Assembly (NCBI GenBank): GCA_014898425.1
Contig: RCSZ01000008.1
Coordinates: 2,119,501 to 2,183,500, forward strand
Length of the DNA: 64,000 bases
DNA from: Botryotinia globosa
Lineage: Eukaryota; Ascomycota; Leotiomycetes; Helotiales; Sclerotiniaceae
Reading direction: 5' to 3'
Shown: positions 12,455 to 25,144 of the stretch, piece after piece
Position numbering within the stretch: position 1 is the first letter of the stretch
Layout: the number at the start of each line of letters is the position of its first letter
The notes under the pieces: model-generated
The model's database searches: none
Seen by the model: only the letters and a program-made list of their open reading frames with translations
Told to the model about the DNA's origin: nothing
Made by a program: the position numbers and the translations under genes

Positions 12455-15296
12455 TTGGCTTCCTGGTCAACTAATTGAGCAAAGGTCTTAGTAACCGATC
12501 TTGAGCTCGATGCTTCATTATTCTTGCGATAGCTCTATCCATCTTTTTGCTTTTCGCCCATTTTTCTCCGTCGCCTTCTAGCCACCACTCAGTCTCCTTC
12601 GCAAATTCTCGCTGTTCTTCTTTTACAGAATATCGTCAGTACAAGCGACATCTCTTCGTGTCTGGTAGCCAACAAATCATACCCAAGGGTTCAGTAGTGT
12701 CATTTTGAACGACATTGGGTCCTTTTTTGGTGGAACAAGGGCGCAGCTTCATTCAGAACATTTTCCCGACTCTAGACAGTTCAATACAAGCAGATATTCC
12801 GAGGATTTCTCTCGCTGTCTTCTCGCTCCCCTCAGACACAATCGCTGTGTTGTCGTCGTTTTTATAATCTTCAATTTTCGCTGTCTACCTATCGTCTGCT
12901 GGTCTTTCGTCCGCCTCCCTTGTATCCGCAGGTCATATTAGTCATCGTCGTCTTCTTATTGTCGACGCCTGATCCTTCATTCTTCAATCTTTGTCGTCCT
13001 TTGGTGTGTCAGACTTCTCAATAAAATAGCGGGTGGACGAGTCATATAACTATTCAACTGGCACAGAAAGACGACTTGACTTACTATCTGGTTCAGTACG
13101 GAAAGGAGAGCAGATTTGCACATGCTGTATTTGGTTACTGAACGGATTGAGTGCGAAAGCATTGGATAGAGAGCTTGGGCTTTATAACTGCTGGTGCTCA
13201 TTATTCTTTGTTCTCTTGTGAAGGGGAAGTGATTACGTCGTTTTCTCTAGAATAGATACCCAATTTGATGAAGTTTCGCTCTGGATTGCTTTCATTTTTA
13301 ACCAAACGTTGTTCCCGTGCATACTGTGCTTCATCCGTTTTCTCATTCAGAGGATCTTGCTTTGTATATACATGTAGAAACCAGTCAATCAACAACGGTA
13401 AGAAAGTGGAATTGAAAACTGGAGAAAAGGGTGATGCAAATCTGAAAGTTGCTATCCATACCAATGTCCTTCTATCATTCCTCTTCTCGTACTCCAAGCC
13501 ATGGTCTTCTTTGCAACATTTCGTATTACACCCAAGGAGCTCTGTAATTTAGCGTGTGGATTCACTTATGATGTCCATAGCAGTGGTGCGCGCGAATCTC
13601 TGTGCTGTTTACGTGGTCTTATCTGTAGCTAGTATTTATAGGCCTTTTTTGTGTAGTTAAAAAAAGAAATCAATTCATATCAATATAACTTCCCTGATAG
13701 ATTTCGAAGTACTATCTAGAGTTTTACATTCGTTTCTTCCGCCAAAGGTGCTACATTTACAATAAATCTTCTGTGATATATGTGAAGTATTACTCTATGA
13801 TCCCACCACCTTCTACTCTTCTACAGTGGATAGAATTTTTCCTATAATATCGGTGGTGTTGATGAGAAGATATAATGTTGGGACCATAATTGAGAAAATT
13901 GCGTACTTTTGTCTTCTGTTTGGAGGATTGCCACGCCTAGAGACTTTTGGATTCTCGAAATCGATGACATTCTTTGGACTCTTCAGGAACTACTATCCGG
14001 GCTCGTGCTGACGCTGGTGCTGATCCCCATGTTAATGCCCGAGACCTAGCTGATTCCATGCTGCGTTCGAAAATGATTGTCTGCATATTCAATTTCATAT
14101 CCGGTTCAAAATTTCCGACAGCCGCTTTGTACATTAAATGTCCCTGATAGGGAGTCGATGGTTAGTTTCTGTGGGCTATAAGTCCAAACATATCACCTCT
14201 AGCATGATAGTTTTGACTCACGGGTTGCAAGATAGTACCGAAAGCTTGGAACCCATTGGATTGGTAATTTTGTCAATTGGATGGAGTTAATCGTTCCACG
14301 AGGGTTGCCACACTTACGTCTTTCGTTATATTAGCAGTTTTTGATGAGTGTATGGACAGAAAGTGTTGAGGTATTAAAGGCATTAGGAGTCCTGGAATTT
14401 TACAATATTTTAGCTTCCATCCTCATTCTCTCTAACTCATGGTATTTGGATCAGCATAGTGCAATGAAGCGGTAAACAAATGAGCATTCTATCTTGCGCT
14501 TTCTTCTTTCGAGTTTATTTACAGACCATCTTAATTCAAGAAAGTTTACAATACATTATCGAAGTCTTGCTGTCTCAAGCCGAAACCTTATTAAAAGTTT
14601 AGCCGAGAAGCTACTGTGCTGGGCACATAACTAATATGCTCGGCACATCATAATCAACATTCAAATACACTCGAGCCATGAAATCAATAAAATATCTTTT
14701 CAAACACAGCATGGTTGTCAATCATCAATTCATCACCTTGGATATAGCCATTGAGGATGGGGATATTCGAAACATTCACTCATTTCGAATCTCAATTGGT
14801 ATTTCGATGATCAACATGCCGACCAAACATGTCCCACTTACAGAATTGCCAGGGTTTCTTCTTTCCTCGTTTACCCCTCAGTCACACGCACCTACCCCAC
14901 TTTAGTCTGAATTGCCGAAACGTCCCTTCCCCAGCTGTTCATTAGTCCACCATTTCCCCGGATTTAATCTAATCGATGATGTGTTCTTGTTTATTTTCTT
15001 ATCAATTGAAGCTAGATATCCTACATTTACTGCGAGATCAAGATATCTAAGCCTCCAATCCTCATCATTCATCAACAGATGCCACGTTACTCAACGGTAT
15101 TACATGGGATACATATACTGGTAAATCAAAATTGTATATCTATATTGTAAACTTAATCGCGGCTTCATTGAGCTTTGAAACGGCGTTTAAGAGTCTTTTG
15201 ACATTGTTTTCATCAGTACGATGCGAAGAATTGCTTGAACAACTCTCATGTTCAAGTTTCTACTCGGAATTTCTATTCGTTTCAATCATCACCACG
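12455..15296. other. Intergenic region, no gene recognised
   Basis: About 2.8 kb, T-rich in its first part and AT-rich later. Open frames are below 100 codons and without domains. A short plus-strand segment near 14005-14050 reads like one ankyrin repeat (AGADPHVNARD) but has no supporting frame around it. Confidence 0.4.
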
Positions 15297-17209
15297 ATGC
15301 CGGACCTTGAAGGTCGAGCTCTCTTTACGGCTGTGACATCATTAACATGTCTTGGGTTTTTGCTGATAGGATATGACAATGGATTGATGGGAGGGTGAAT
15401 ATTCTTCCATAAATCCCCAATGCGACTCTTTGATCTTGAACGCTACCATTGGACTTCCTTCAACTAACAGTTGATGGCAGACTCGTTAATGCAACAGGGT
15501 TCAAAGATACATTCAACAATCCTGACCCCGCCATCGTTGGCCTGATCGTTGCTATATATGAAGTGGGGTGTTTCCTCGGGAGTGTGGCCACATCTTTGTT
15601 TGGAGAACATATTGGAAGGAAGAGATCAATTGGAATAGGAGTAGTAATCATGATCATTGGGGCACTACTGCAAGCATCAGCATACTCGAGAGCTCATATA
15701 ATTGTTGCACGAGTGGTTTCTGGAGTTGGAATGGGATTTATAAATAGCACCGTTCCTGTTTTCCAAGCAGAGTTCAGTCCCAAAGCAACAAGAGGATTGT
15801 GTAAGGAAGATACCTGATATAAAGGGGAACCACTATACTGATCATTCCACAGATGTCTGCATGCAGTTATCGACTTTGAATTTTGGAATATTCTTAGCGT
15901 ATTGGGTCGATTACGGCTTTACGCAATCATACACTGCCTCGTTTTCTTGGAGAGTACCGACGATTCTCCAATGCATGTTCTTAGTACCAATGCTTGTGTT
16001 ACTCGCCATAGTTCCTGAATCTCCTCGATGGCTAGCTGCGCACGAGAAAACCGATGAATCCTTGAATGTCCTCTCTCGATTACATTCAGATCACATGACA
16101 GAGGAGCAAATAAAATCTTTACACATAGACATTGTCCGCACTTGCGAATTCGAGAAATCGCTGGGAACAGGCTCTTGGAGTGATCTGTTCAAAAATGATG
16201 CAATTCAATCGCAACGGCGTTTCCTGATTGCATGCGCTATCCAATCTTTCCAACAATTAGGCGGTATAAACGCATTGATATACTACTCCAATACTCTTTT
16301 CTCGACATCCCTAGGATTCTCGGATCATCTCAGTGCGCTTATGTCTGGGTTTCTCCAAACCTGGTTCTTTGCTGCGAGTTTTATCCCTTGGTTACTTATC
16401 GATCGAATTGGAAGGCGCCCTCTACTTTTGTCAATGATTACGGTCATGTCAATAGTAATGATTGTACAGACGGGATTGATTTATAATGTGCAAAATAACA
16501 CATCAATTGCCAAAGGTTGTGGTATTGGTGCCGCGGTGATGTTGTTCATTTTTGAAGGGGCTTTTACCATTGGATTTCAAGCGACAGTGAGTAACAATGT
16601 TCACATTTTTGATTGGTACACGGAAAAACTCGCCAGTTTCAAAGACGAATTTTTTGACAGCTCCATATCTCAAGCATTCCACAAAATCCATTGATTCTAC
16701 TTGCCATTACTAATCTTTTCCTTCCTCACTCTTAGGTCTGGGTCTACCCGTCTGAAATCCTTCCTCTTCGTCTTCGCCAACGAGGCTCCTCGGTCTCAAC
16801 AGCATGTAACTGGATTTTCAACTACATGATCGTGCAAATTACTCCAATTGCATTAAACAATATAGGGTATAGAACCTACATAATATTCGGGGTACTGAAT
16901 GCATGCTGGGTTCCAATCATATATCTCTATTTCCCCGAGACCAAAGGGTTGGAATTAGAAGATGTTGATAAAATCTTTGAAAGAAGTCATGGAGTGATCG
17001 AGAGATTGAATGAGCCAGAAAGAGAGGATGAGGAGTTTGAGGGTGTGAGTGTATTGAATGGGGAGGACAGACATACCAGTTCCGAGAATCACAGTGGGAA
17101 CATGAGTGGTAGCGGTAGTAGCGTTGTCAATCAGAGGAAACTGGGTACTGATACTGGGAAAGGAACGAAGGAAGAAATAGAGCGCGTGACGCGCGAAGAG
17201 CATTCATAG
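15297..17209 (+). CDS. MFS sugar transporter (hexose-transporter-like)
   Basis: A 12-segment proton/sugar symporter of the Sugar_tr family at the plasma membrane. Exons 15297-15394, 15481-15800, 15853-16586 and 16736-17209 join in consistent phases to 541 residues. Signatures in order: GYDNGLMGG after segment 1, the loop GRKRSIGIGVV, RGL.VCMQLSTLNFGIFLAYW, PESPRWL at the end of the first half, QQLGGINALIYYS (typical of hexose carriers), RIGRRPLLLS, and YFPETKGLELEDVD closing the second half. The C-terminal about 80 residues are a hydrophilic cytosolic tail rich in Glu, Ser and Gly. Start chosen at the ATG giving the short MPDLEGR leader typical of the family. The substrate is not determined by sequence. 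Confidence 0.9.
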
Positions 17210-18297
17210 ATCGATAGGCGCTGGAACGAATTTGGATTTGAAAACGTGACTTGAGTCTATGTATACTTCTCTGACTATCGAGCGAGTAGTTGGAATGAGG
17301 GGGGGGCTTTTGTGCGAATACCCTGTTGCGCTGTTAGGACTTTAGCGTTGAAGTTTCATCATGCGATAGGCTCCACAAGAAGAGCAGAGATGAGATGAGG
17401 CGTGTGAAAAAATGCAGCAGCAAGAATTCGCAAGATTATCGATTTCTTGAGGCAGTACTGTGCAAGGAAATGGAAGAATCTCGTGGAGACTGCGAGAATA
17501 AAATCTTACCGAAGTTTTCCTGACAAGACTATCTCAAAAAAAGGGTTCAAGCTCGTCTACTCCATATCAAGCTATATGTTCAATGTGTGTTGCTTAGCTG
17601 TGTGATTATGCATTTATGAGGAATCTTGATACTACTTGCGTAATGAAGCTACACTTCTTTACAATCTTAGATCTGAACCAACTCATGTACTTCTCGGAGG
17701 AAAAGAGGGTTGATGAGGAAAACTTACGTAGCTGAGTTACAATAGCGTGCGGAGATTTTGATAGTTGTATGTTATTGTGCTCATGTTGTTGATCTTTTGC
17801 TAGGTTATAGGATGAAATCTGTAGCAAGTTCAGGCAATAGTGCTATCTATGAAGAGGGCAAATTCGGCAAAAGTCTTTCGCTTTCAATGGGAAGAACATT
17901 TAATGAGGTAGCAGTATTGATATTTTAACTGCGTGAAAGCATTTATTCTTTGATTCATGTATAGACGAGTTAGATTTCGAGTATCCGAGATAAAAACGGT
18001 ATCTTTGTGATTATTTGTATCCTGCCTCTGGCCATTCGTCTCAATACGACCTCAAAAGCTGTTTGATTACTTCATCACCCTCGGTAGTTCCTATGATATT
18101 ATCCATTCGATATTGTCCTCAAGAATGTGGATTGTTTATTTGAACGATGCCAAGTAATCCCCTGTACAGAAGAAGGAAGATGCTCTGCATAAGCAAACAG
18201 GCGTTAGGAAACAAAGTCGTAAAGCAGAAGTCCATCATCTGCACATAAATATACATTAGTAATCTTTGTACTACTTCAGAGTTGAGAATCCCTTACA
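17210..18297. other. Intergenic region, nothing recognised
   Basis: About 1.1 kb between the sugar transporter and a convergent small gene. It contains a G7 run near 17302 and only short frames without domains; presumably two 3' untranslated regions. Confidence 0.4.
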
Positions 18298-18627
18298 TTA
18301 GACGCCATATTTGCACACAATGTATACCGAACAAGCGATACCCAATACGACTATAACTTGACTCATCAATTGAATAAATCGGGCGTCCTTCCTTTCCTTG
18401 TCGAGACGGTTCTGGCGCTCCTCAACATACATCTGTCGATATAGTTGACGCTCCTCTATAAAAATCTTGAGATTCGCTCGGCGCTCCTCGACGTACATCT
18501 GCAATTCTGCCTCTCGATCATTCGTGTATTCGAAAAAGCCTTCGTCTTCTCTCATGCTTGCGGCGAGATCTGCGATGATTCTTTGGGACTCTGGATCGAT
18601 TTCCAGATTTGCTACGTTGTTGTTCAT
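18298..18627 (-). CDS. Small coiled-coil protein with C-terminal membrane anchor
   Basis: Single-exon frame of 109 residues, ATG at 18625-18627. The first 40 residues are acidic. Residues about 46-80 hold three consecutive 11-residue units, each beginning with a pattern like MYVEERR, IFIEERQ or MYVEERQ, which predicts a hendecad coiled coil. The last about 20 residues (QVIVVLGIACSVYIVCKYGV) form one hydrophobic segment, so the protein is probably tail-anchored. I do not recognise the family. It stands alone between long intergenic spaces. The repeat and anchor architecture argues that it is a real gene rather than a chance frame. Confidence 0.55.
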   Translation of the reverse strand: MNNNVANLEIDPESQRIIADLAASMREDEGFFEYTNDREAELQMYVEERRANLKIFIEERQLYRQMYVEERQNRLDKERKDARFIQLMSQVIVVLGIACSVYIVCKYGV

Positions 18628-19700
18628 CTTGTTGGGTGGAAATGATGGTTGGTCTTTGATTTTGTTTTCGAACAGCGAGAAAAAGAGATCATTTATGTTT
18701 CGAGGGTTTCATAGATCAGGAAACTAAAAAACAAGTAGCCGTAATGTTTATTCACTAAGTTACGAGAGAATGAACACAGACGAATGTTATCACGTTTTGT
18801 TGAATGTGAGAATGCTTTAAATATTCTATAAAATGAATCAGTGCAGAGTTGATGTGATAGTTTCATCTCATACCTACGGATTTCAAATGTCGGCATAACC
18901 ACAAATTATGGTAGAAAGGAGCTTCACCGAAGCGCAAATTTCCTCAGGACTAATCTGTCTCTGGAACTTTCTGTCCTCCTTTGCCCAGATCTATCCACCC
19001 CCCTTCTTTGGAATCTCGATCAATTTCTACGGATTAGTATCCCACAAGATTGGCACATCTATGAACCTCAGATCTCTTAGCTTTGTATCGAATCACGTTT
19101 TCAACCCAATCAATACCACCAGTAAAATTCCTTATAGACCGTTAGGTATGAAATACATGTGCATACCCTCTCGCATTTGACAATTTCTGTTTTAGATACT
19201 GAAGAAAATCGTAGGCACACGAAGATTCTTTTATATACACTTCAGTTCTTATGTGTAAAGCCAGCTATCTATGTTATATCTACTTGGAAATACCAATGTA
19301 TTTACGTCCAGATTACCTAGCAAGCACCGTAAAGATGAAATTAATCTTTATTCTGTATTGTTTGATTCTATCCTAGACTAGATAAATCTGGGAACAAACG
19401 TTGAGATTCTATATAATTTGTGTATGTGCAGAAGGTTCTTCGAAATATAGACAATGAATGCAACGTATGTGTTATTACCGCTACGTATCAACTCCATGAC
19501 AGCTATCCTCAATCAGGTTATTTCTGTGAAGCGTAGCTCGTCGAGAGAAACTCAAATGGAAGTTCATAATAGACATCTCATCCACTCAGTCTTTCATCAA
19601 ATCTGGGCAAAATTTCGACTCTTCACTCAATAGCTCACTGTCATATACTCCTCTGTTTGCCTTCCCGAGAACATGTACTTCTCCTATGATATGTGCAGAA
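18628..19700. other. Intergenic region, nothing recognised
   Basis: Just over 1 kb upstream of the coiled-coil gene and downstream of the AT-hook gene. AT-rich; the plus-strand frame at 18908-19180 has no domain. Confidence 0.4.
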
Positions 19701-22700
19701 TCAATTCATGTGACGCCCTTTTTTACCGCCGTTTGTCCTGGCTAAAAGTTTCTTTTGTCTTCTCTGCTGCTTCCTCCTTTCCCTACGAGTGAGTTTCTTT
19801 TCGCATCTACTATTACATGTGCGACTCCATTCTCCGCAGCAAATTTTTGGAGTATGTTCTTGCAGACTCTGAACAGTTGGCGAAGAGGCAGGTAGCGCAG
19901 TCAGATCGGGGTCTTGATCGAAGGTATTCCAGGGCAACGCGCCTACAGGCAATGTGCTAGACGATGAATTTTCAGTCAGTGGCTCTCCAGGCGACGTTCT
20001 TCCTGCTATATTTTCTCTCCCAAGTTGTAAACCCTCGATACCATGAAAGCCGCTTGGGTGCAAGAGTGGCTGGACTGGTTGATTGTTAGGAATGATTCCC
20101 GGTCAAAATAGCTCGAGGGACTCACCGCGAGATTGTTCTTGGTCCAAGGTCGAGCTCTGAGGGACAGGAACTTCTCTATCCTGTCTCCCGGCAACCATGT
20201 CTAAGCGACGCGAAGATATCATTGAGTCAGCACCGTCTCCAAAGCTTCTCCTATGAGGATTGTAAGTCCCACCCTCCCTCGCATTATCCCCCAAAGATCC
20301 GGTCAAAGTACTGTCGATTGCGCCGCCCTCATTGCTGATATTTGACACTCCATCACCGAACGAAGACGAATTTGAGTCACCATCTGGTGTCGTTCCACTT
20401 CGAACTCCCGATTCCGATGTTGGCATGTAGTCAGGATCAAGATCCCGCCGAGCCCTTTTATTTAATGGAATGACACGGCCAGAGGGTGACTGCAAGTCTG
20501 GAATTGTAGAATTAGTGGCCAAACTAGAATTAGCCTGGCTGTGTGTTGGTACTCCAGACCAGGCGATCGGATGTTCTATGAAATCTTGTTCTGCGTTAAA
20601 TAAATCACGTAGAATTTCCCGAGTTTTCTTAGCAGATTGACGCTGGCCCGTAGGTCTGATTGTTTCTGTAATATCCATTGGCTTATTGTGATCTACAGTC
20701 TCCGATTTGACTCTATTCTTACTTCCAAATGGACGGCCTCGTTTCTTGCCACTCAGACCCACTTGTGAACTTTGGCGTGATGTCGGTGTCGTAGCTTGAG
20801 AAGACCCTGCCGGCGAAGAGTCTGAAACGATTGCATAATAATCTTTCAAAGGTCTGCCGCGGCGTCGTTTCGGGCCTATGGGACAGGAATAGATAGCTTC
20901 GCCTCCTATGTACTCAACCTTGCGCTTCATACCATTTTGGGATGTTTGGCTGTTAGCCGAAAATTGATTCGTGGAAAGACATGGGCTTGTAGGACTGGGC
21001 CATCCCGGAAGCTCCACAGTGAAAGTCCCTCTATGATACTCCATTTTTATATTGCTTCGATCGCCTGACTCAGAGTCCCGAGGCGTTTTACCGGAATCGC
21101 TCTCTTCAATTTCTATTGAATGCGATAGGTGCTCGATATCTTCTATAGGTGGTTCTCGTGGTGGTTCTGATAGTGGTTTCGATAATGGCTCTGGTAATGG
21201 GTCTGGTGGTGATTCTCGTAATGGTTCTGGTAGCGGTTTTGGTAATGGTCCTGGAAGAGATTCTGGGAGTTGTTTCGAGCAAGCCTCGGGGAGTGGCGCC
21301 GATGTCTCTGCAACAGGTCTCGAAGACTGAATTGAAGTCTCCGTAACGGGTTGATCTACTCGGTCAGGTGAAAGCCGATTGCTTTTCTCGGATATTGGAG
21401 ATTCTGCAACAACGCTTGATCGAGATCCAGCCCCCAGTCTCCTACGTGTGACCCCTGTAGCTTTTCGAGTCTTGCAATGCAGACATGTGATAGGTGCTGG
21501 ACTCATCAGACTAACAATTGAACCTTCAGGTAACACGATTGGCTTTCGACAATCATCACAGTTGTAATGGCTACTTGGCATGTTGTCTAGGAAATCATAT
21601 TCGTCTTCCTCGCTATCCGTTGACTCTGCCATGGGCGTAGTTTTTTCGACGCCCGGATTGGCGCCGTCGATACGAATTAAGCTTCCATCTAACTTCTGGC
21701 CATTTAGATCGATAGGAATAGGACTGCCCAGATCACTAGCATCACTGAATTCCTCTTGAACTTCTTGACTCCTCATATTTCCCAGGGACTCATTATTTCC
21801 ATGATCTTCATGCATCGATTCAATGTTCCTCCGAAAATTATAAACAAGATCGTTGAACGCTTCAAACGAAAACTCTTTAGTGGATACATTGCGTGGAGAT
21901 CCAGCTCTGATACTTGCAGGTTGGTCGTAAGGAAAATTGGCGACACCAGAAGCACGAGCTAAAGCAAGGTATCTGACTGAAATATCACTGGCTAATTGAA
22001 GCATGCCATCTTGCGGGTTATTATTCTCTACTGAAGTCGTGACAGACTCGCTTGCTCCAGGAATTGAGGATTGAGGAGTCGCGCTCGTAGAATTATTATT
22101 AACAGTCATTCCACGTGACTTCGCAACGCTAATGAGAAGAGTGTCGAACGCTTTCGAAATATCTGTGCCAGACACAATTTCTTTTGGTTTGCCATTATTT
22201 GCAGTATGAAGCGTTTCCGTATTTGTGTATATCCAGGTTGTTTCCGATCCTAGGTTATCGATCGTTCTAGAGTCTTTCTGTGGATTACTATTGAGAGTGG
22301 GAAGAAGTTGCCTGTCAACTAAGCTTTGTGAGTCCACAGAATCAGAGCGACTTCTCAGCTCCAAGGCACTTGATTGACAGGCTATCTCGTTATTGTGCAA
22401 TATCAAGCTGTCCTCTGGAGAAATAGTTGGATGTAAACGTGGTGAAACATATTCTTGCCTGGTATTTGCTTCACCAATCTGCTGACTTAGCACTGCCGTC
22501 GCTGGGGGTCCAAAGCTTGCTTCAGTTGCTGACGGATCCTCTCGACTCTGGTCCATATTTGAAGTAGTGCTTGCGCCATGATAACAGGTAGGTATCACGT
22601 GATTGGTGGTTTGCACGTCTGTGTGCTCTGATTCCGCCGCATCATCTCGTTTCTTTTCACCGTCTTCTTCGTTATTCTCCTCCACGCCGTTCGATAGGAA

Positions 22701-23099
22701 AAAGGATTCCGCAACCTCTTTTGCTCCTGGACATTTCAATATCATGTTCATGATCAGTTCCTGAAGCTTAAAGTTCCCCGCCCCATCGATCTTCGTTGAT
22801 AGTGCCTCGAGTGTTTTAGCCCGCTCGACGCGTTCATGATTTGTAGTCGGCGAGGGAAGAAAAATGCTTGCTGTTGATGCATGATCGGAAGTAGATGGTA
22901 AAGAATGTGTGATAAAGGGCGATGCGGAAGATGGTGACCAGGATGGTAATGGAGAAGTCTGTTCCACGCGTCTTGCAGCAGCTTCACGAGCTCTTCGTTC
23001 GGCTGCTCGAAGTTTTGCCTGCTCGATTCGTTGTTTAGTATCAAGCTTAGCAAGTGATAACAAATCGCCATTGCGACCTTCCATATTGGCATCCGACAT
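19701..23099 (-). CDS. Large AT-hook protein with Cys clusters
   Basis: Two exons, 20126-23099 and 19701-20074, joined by a 51-base GT-AG intron with consistent phase, giving about 1115 residues. Start chosen at the ATG giving MSDANMEGRNGD. The N-terminus has a charged Ala/Arg-rich helix (AKLRAAERRAREAAARR). Residues about 511-545 contain a CxxC...CxxC pair (YNCDDCRK, then CLHCKTRKATG) that may bind zinc. Residues about 600-655 are a Pro-rich repeat of PLPEPL/PLSEPP type. Two AT-hook cores follow, RRRGRPLKDYY (about 746) and KKRGRPFGSKN (about 786), which bind the minor groove of AT-rich DNA. The second exon adds KICCGEWSRTCNSRCEKK and a very basic end. A nuclear chromatin or transcription role is inferred; the rest is low-complexity Ser/Thr/Glu sequence. 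Confidence 0.75.
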
Positions 23100-23634
23100 G
23101 ACCACTATGTGCAATACTTGTATAGCGTAGTAAAGTTCGCGCTGTTATTTTGTTATGAGAGCTTTAAGAGATAAATTTCCTTTATCTCGTATCTCAACAT
23201 GGCGAAGTACAGTACTGAAAGCCCACAATATGAATGAAAAAATTCATCAATCTTATGTGACTGTATCAACTTAATGAATTATTGTCAGTGAACATATTCA
23301 GTTCTTTGTATTTCGAATTGTTTGCTGACCTCTCATTTTGGTCCCACGTGCTTCACTGAGCTTACGTAACTCTTGATTTTATTTGCCAATCACGTGAAAT
23401 TCAAAAGATGAAATGACAATGCACCACCACTTCACGTACATTGAGATGAATTTGGCAACAATTTTCATAAAATTTTGATATTGACCACGATATTTCGTCC
23501 CTCCGAAATGGACTCATTTCTCCACTTATACACCTTCGAGGTCTTGTCCTTTAAATGTTCCCGGTTCCCTCAATGTTCTCTCTCAATATAAAGCATGGAT
23601 TTTCCTCCGTCACAGAAGTACTCATACGCTCAAT
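23100..23634. promoter_or_regulatory. Upstream region of the AT-hook gene
   Basis: The 535 bases between the AT-hook start and the end of the next minus-strand gene contain two CACGTG E-box-like palindromes, near 23345 and 23391, and TTACGTAA-type sequence near 23364. These are candidate bZIP/bHLH sites by resemblance only. Confidence 0.25.
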
Positions 23635-24455
23635 TCAGTACCATTGTCTACTCTTCTGTTTCCTGTACACGCTGTTGCAATCATGTCTGGCCCTCTTCGC
23701 GGCCGGTTCCTCAACATCTTCCCTGTCCTCGGATGCATCGTGTGAGTCAGAATCTTCAAGATCTTCGTAGTCACTCCGTGAGTCTTGGGGGGTGGGTTCG
23801 AATATATCTCTAGTCTTTTTGACTTCTTCCAACACTTTATGTCTCGTGTTTTTGCAACCCCAGTCGCTTCCGAATTGTGAACAGCAAGACCAAATCCAAC
23901 GATCCTCGAAGTCCGGATGATCCATAAGAGATTCAATTGCTCCGTCTTTCTTTGAATCATGATCTGCCCATATGATATCGTCAAGATCCGTTGTTCTGTA
24001 ACCTGCAGTTGTTAGTACGCTAGGCATGGGACAAAAAATATTTACAATGTACCTGGATGCCATAGACAGTCGTTGGCCGGATTGTTGTTTATGCAGAAGT
24101 AACTATAACAATTCTCGCATCTAAACATCGTGGGGCTTTTGCCCTGATGTTTTGTCTTGTTGGCTTTGACTAACTCATGGATTTCGTACTTTGACTTGAT
24201 CGGCACTTCTTCAACTTCGATTCCAACATCCTCTTCCCTTTCCTCACAGTTGTGGCAGCCCCCGAAGTCAGTAATTCTAGGCTTGCCGTCGTGAAAGCCA
24301 TTGACTCCGAAAAACATCTTCTCTGGCTTGACAAAAAGCTTTCCATGACAATGCTTCAAAGTAAAGCCTTTGTTGTCGCAGACCAACTTGAGAAGATTTC
24401 GGAGCTGTGGAGCATCCATCTTGTCAAATTCTTCGCATAATCTTGAGTCGATCAT
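23635..24455 (-). CDS. CHORD-like zinc-module protein, paralogue A
   Basis: Exons 24053-24455 and 23635-24002 (50-base intron with TACTAAC branch site) give 256 residues, ATG at 24453-24455. The N-terminus carries a helical module, LCEEFDKMDAPQLRNLLKLV, shared with the neighbours upstream. The C-terminal half has C-x2-C-x13-C-x2-H-P-G, then W-S-C-C-x8-C-x4-H, the order of ligands seen in CHORD zinc domains although spacing differs; I infer two bound metals. The intron splits the Gly codon of HPG. The tail is Asp/Glu-rich and ends basic. The same layout and intron position recur in paralogue B, so the two arose by duplication. Biochemical role unknown; CHORD proteins elsewhere are HSP90 co-chaperones, but no CS domain is present here. 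Confidence 0.75.
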
Positions 24456-25144
24456 GTTGTCTGTGCTGGGATACAAAAGTGGAAGATGAACAATATTAAA
24501 GCTGTGGATCCTAGAGCTGTGTCTAGGTGTAAGGAAAGTCGTTGTTGGGAAGGAAAGCAGATATTCTTGAACGAAGCTCGAGATACACCATCTACTCGTT
24601 AATCTCAGTAGATACGGCCTTGTTCATCACGAAAATGAAGTGGTGATAGCTAAGAGGTGAATTTCGATCGATGATGCCTCTTGAATTCCTTTAAACAAAT
24701 TCGTCCAAGGCATGGCAACAATGTAAGGAGATTCAAAACCACATAATTATCTTTTGATGAATGAGAGCAAGCTGCACACTCTCTGCACAAGATTTGTCCG
24801 AGAATTTCTGGAATGAATTCATGTCATATATCTGTACAGTCTAATAAAGATGTTGGAGAAAGCCTGTGCAGCTTCTTATGGTTTGATTGTTGAAATGGTT
24901 ACAAGGTATAAAGTAACTGTGTCTCTCTCGCATCAAATAAGCAGCAAATGCACAAATAATCTTCAAGATCAAAAGCAATGGATGAGATGAATAGCTGGAA
25001 TTGTCAATCTATAAAGGACCACCATCATGTCTTTTTTTAAATGTACATCCTCAATCATTCAAGAGGGTTATCCCAATTTGGAAGATCAGTATCAGCCTCA
25101 AGTATAAACCCCGCCATCTTTGTCGCTACTAGCATGACAAACCA
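24456..25144. other. Spacer between paralogues A and B
   Basis: About 690 bases with no open frame of note. It contains the upstream region of paralogue A and the 3' region of paralogue B. Confidence 0.4.

Noticed and set aside
13995..14134. Possible ankyrin-repeat relic (AGADPHVNARD on plus; YKAAVGNFE on minus)
   Set aside because: The two resemblances are on opposite strands over the same bases and neither extends to a second repeat; likely coincidence.
14900..15290. Longer N-terminus for the sugar transporter using upstream frames
   Set aside because: The ATG at 15297 gives the leader length usual for the family and the upstream frame is not protein-like.
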